Source of the DNA: Acidobacteriota bacterium
GTDB taxonomy: Bacteria > Acidobacteriota > Thermoanaerobaculia > Multivoradales > Multivoraceae
DNA length: 64,000 nucleotides
NCBI GenBank assembly: GCA_026707545.1
Contig: JAPOWR010000005.1
Span: 124,001 to 188,000, forward strand
Direction of reading: 5' to 3'
This document shows positions 61,984 to 64,000 of the stretch, one piece after another. The stretch's first letter is position 1. The number at the start of each line of letters is the position of its first letter. A program made the position numbers and the translations under genes. Under the pieces are notes generated by a model. That model saw only the letters and a list, made by a program, of their open reading frames with translations, was not told the DNA's origin and searched no databases.

Positions 61984-63810
61984 ATGACGACGCGCCAACG
62001 ACGGTTCGAGCTCCCCCGGAGCCTGGTCCTCGCAGCGCTCGTACTTGCAGGCGCGGCACCGGCCCCAGCCCAGCAGGACGAACCGGCCGTCTTCTCGGAT
62101 GTGATCGACGTCCGGGTCGTCAACGCCGAGATCGTCGTCACCGACCGGGACGGGAACCGGGTCCACGGTCTGGCGGCCTCGGACTTCGAACTCCTCGTCG
62201 ACGGCGAGCCGATGCCGATCAGCTACTTCACCGAGATCGCGGAGGGGTTCGCGCAGGGGGCGACGCCAGGCGCCGTGGCCGGAGTGCCGGACCTCGCCCC
62301 GTACGCGCCGGTCGGCACGAACTTCCTCATCTTCATCGACGACTTCTTCTCGATCGAACGCGACCGGAACCGCGTGCTCGACAGCCTGGAAGAGGACCTG
62401 CTGCAACTCGGCCCGGTGGATCGCGTGGCCGCGGTCGCGTTCGATGGCGACGGCCTGGAGGTGCTGACCGCGTGGACGAACGACTCGAGCGTGATGGAGC
62501 AGGCGCTCGATCGCGCGCGCGGGCGGAGCGCCTACGGCCTGGAGCGGCTGAGCGAACTGAAGATGAGCGAAGCGGACCGGGAGACCCAGGCGATCTTCGA
62601 GGCGGCCGCCGATCAGGCCTTCGCCCCGGACCAGCGGGAGGCCGGAGAACTCGACATGATCGAAATGGAAGCCCAGGAGGGTGGGATCGGGGCCGGGCAG
62701 GCCGCGCGGGCTCAGTCCTTTGCCGGGGACGACGAGGCCGCGCTGAAGGACCTGGTGGGCACGTCTCTCTCCGCTCAGGAACTCCGCTACGCCCGGAGGC
62801 TGGAAGACCAGTTGGAGCTCTCCGTGCTGGCGGCCATGGCGACGATGCGCAGCCTGTCCAACCAGCCCGGCCGCAAGGTGATGCTGCTGCTCGCGGGCGG
62901 CTGGCCGAGATCGGCGGCGCTCTTCACCGTGGCGGGCAAGGGGGACACGAGCAGCTTCGCCACCTCGGCCGACGGTTCGCTGATGAGCGAGGACGAGCTC
63001 TACGGACCCCTGGTAGCGGCCGCGAACCTGATCGGCTACGCGCTCTACCCCGTGGACCTGCCGGGCGTGAGCGCGAGCTTCTCGGGCGACGCGTCACGCG
63101 CGTTCGGTCCCGACGCCCAGCCCGACGACACCCGCGCCGGCCCCGGTTCACTGGAGCGCGAGGACATGCTCCACAGCACCCTGGATCTGCTGGCCGACTC
63201 GACCGGCGGCGTATCGATGCTCAACGCCGACCGTGACCAGGCGCTCGCGGCAGCGGTCGAGGACACCCGCTCCTACTACTGGATCGGCTTCGAGCCGACG
63301 CGCCGCGAAGACGAGGCCTTCCACGACATCGAGGTGCGTGTGACCGGCCGGGAGGACCTCCGCGTGCGCACGCGCGAGGGCTACGTCGACATGTCGCGCG
63401 ACAGCGAAGTGTCGATGACGGTCGAAGCCGCGATGCGCTTCGGCATCCCCCCGGACACCCGTCCGCTCGAGGTGCACTTCTCCGATCCGGTCCGCGCCGG
63501 CCGCCGGAAGATGTCGATGGCCGTCGAAGTGGTCATTCCGCTCGACCACGTCGAGCTGATGCCCGTGGCCGGCGGCTGGCGGAACGAGCTGGAGGTCCGG
63601 GTCACGGCGATGGACCTGGACGGCAACCGGTCCGAGATGTCGAGGGAGCGGATCCTGATCGCCGGCCCCACGAAGCCGCAGCCGGGCCAGGTCTTCTACT
63701 ACGAGACCGATTTGGTGTTCCGGCGCCGCGACCACACCTGGGTGATCGCGGTCTTCGATCCGTTGACGGGGATGGTCCTGACGTCCAGGGGAGAGGTGGC
63801 TCGGAGGTAG
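61984..63810 (+). CDS. Secreted VWFA-related domain protein
   Basis: A 608-residue exported protein. Signal peptide ends APAPAQQ. VRVVNAEIVVTDRDGNRVHGLAASDF is the N-terminal module of the VWFA-related proteins abundant in Acidobacteriota (EVLVDG-type ELLVDGEPM follows). The VWA core begins FLIFIDDFFSIERDRNR, with DDFFS in place of the DxSxS metal site, and includes GRKVMLLLAGG. A C-terminal beta domain (GREDLRVRTREGYVD, then PLEVHFSDPVRAG) ends the protein. GGAGG Shine-Dalgarno; TATAGT lies at about 61953. Role unknown, probably adhesion or surface assembly. Confidence 0.85.
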   Translation: MTTRQRRFELPRSLVLAALVLAGAAPAPAQQDEPAVFSDVIDVRVVNAEIVVTDRDGNRVHGLAASDFELLVDGEPMPISYFTEIAEGFAQGATPGAVAGVPDLAPYAPVGTNFLIFIDDFFSIERDRNRVLDSLEEDLLQLGPVDRVAAVAFDGDGLEVLTAWTNDSSVMEQALDRARGRSAYGLERLSELKMSEADRETQAIFEAAADQAFAPDQREAGELDMIEMEAQEGGIGAGQAARAQSFAGDDEAALKDLVGTSLSAQELRYARRLEDQLELSVLAAMATMRSLSNQPGRKVMLLLAGGWPRSAALFTVAGKGDTSSFATSADGSLMSEDELYGPLVAAANLIGYALYPVDLPGVSASFSGDASRAFGPDAQPDDTRAGPGSLEREDMLHSTLDLLADSTGGVSMLNADRDQALAAAVEDTRSYYWIGFEPTRREDEAFHDIEVRVTGREDLRVRTREGYVDMSRDSEVSMTVEAAMRFGIPPDTRPLEVHFSDPVRAGRRKMSMAVEVVIPLDHVELMPVAGGWRNELEVRVTAMDLDGNRSEMSRERILIAGPTKPQPGQVFYYETDLVFRRRDHTWVIAVFDPLTGMVLTSRGEVARR

Positions 63811-63834
63811 GGGTCGTCGGCCGTTGGGAGTAGC

Positions 63835-64000
63835 AAGGTCGCCGGCCGGAGGCCGGCGGCTGTGCTTCTGGGGCTGCGCCGCTCGGCGGCTCCGCCCCGA
63901 GCGGACCAGAAGGTCCGCGCACCCAGAGCACGGCCTTGCCCGGTGGGAGACTCTTTACTGCAAGTCCATTGCTCGCAGTGACGCCATGTCATCCGCATGT
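63835..64000. repeat. Modular palindromic repeat element, cut by the window edge
   Basis: GTCGCCGGCCGGAGGCCGGC hairpin, GCTGCGCCGCTCGGCGGC, GCGGACC-AGAA-GGTCCGC, then core sequence GCAGTGACGCCATGTCATCC up to the end of the window. Confidence 0.85.

Overview
The window is about 64 kb of very GC-rich (roughly two-thirds G+C by eye), densely coded chromosome from a Gram-negative bacterium. It carries a complete Kdo branch (kdsB, kdsA, kdsD, kdsC), an MsbA-type lipid exporter, LolA and Tat translocase genes. A VWFA-related secreted protein of the kind common in Acidobacteriota, a CadC-like membrane regulator and many secreted matrixin-like/FnIII proteins suggest a deep-branching Acidobacteriota-like organism. 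That placement is inference. The ordinary code is used: TAA, TAG and TGA all end real genes.

Layout. 1-8 kb: envelope and secreted proteins (membrane glycosyltransferase-like fragment, SDR, sulfatase-like lipoprotein, GDSL esterase with a dockerin-like tail), then ychF and an aat gene broken by an in-frame TAG. 8-10.4 kb: a CadC-like regulator and a gene-free 1.2 kb. On the minus strand this gap encodes a probable ~865-nt structured RNA with its own TTGACA/TATACG promoter, a 10-bp helix joining its two ends, and nine GNRA hairpins; it lies downstream of tRNA-Phe. 10.4-17 kb: a large secreted metalloprotease, purH, lolA and a tandem repeat block. 18-23 kb: kdsB-pyrG-kdsA-kdsD-kdsC operon. 23-30 kb: Uma2-like nuclease, tatAC, ctpA, rpmG, tRNA-Asp and tRNA-Val, superoxide dismutase, ECF-like sigma factor, ArsR regulator, tRNA(CAU). 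29.6-36.7 kb: tilS, ftsH, cdaA-cdaR-glmM, pdxJ. 36.7-46.7 kb: NtrC-type regulator, a RES/Xre toxin-antitoxin pair between two repeat elements, ligA, then msbA, fatty acyl-AMP ligase, ACP and DUF374 acyltransferase genes. 46.8-53.6 kb: four tandem secreted proteins sharing a C-terminal domain. 53.6-58 kb: glycosyltransferase, radical SAM-methyltransferase fusion, Gfo/Idh/MocA oxidoreductase. 58-64 kb: ilvD, a small Cys-containing secreted protein, a membrane pseudokinase and a VWFA-related protein.

Two features run through the whole window. First, a modular family of palindromic intergenic repeats (about a dozen loci) fills most gaps and has also entered two genes in frame. Second, at least fourteen genes have a TANNNT-like -10 hexamer 5-8 nt before the start codon and no Shine-Dalgarno, which implies widespread leaderless mRNAs. 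Where several starts were possible, this pattern was used to choose.
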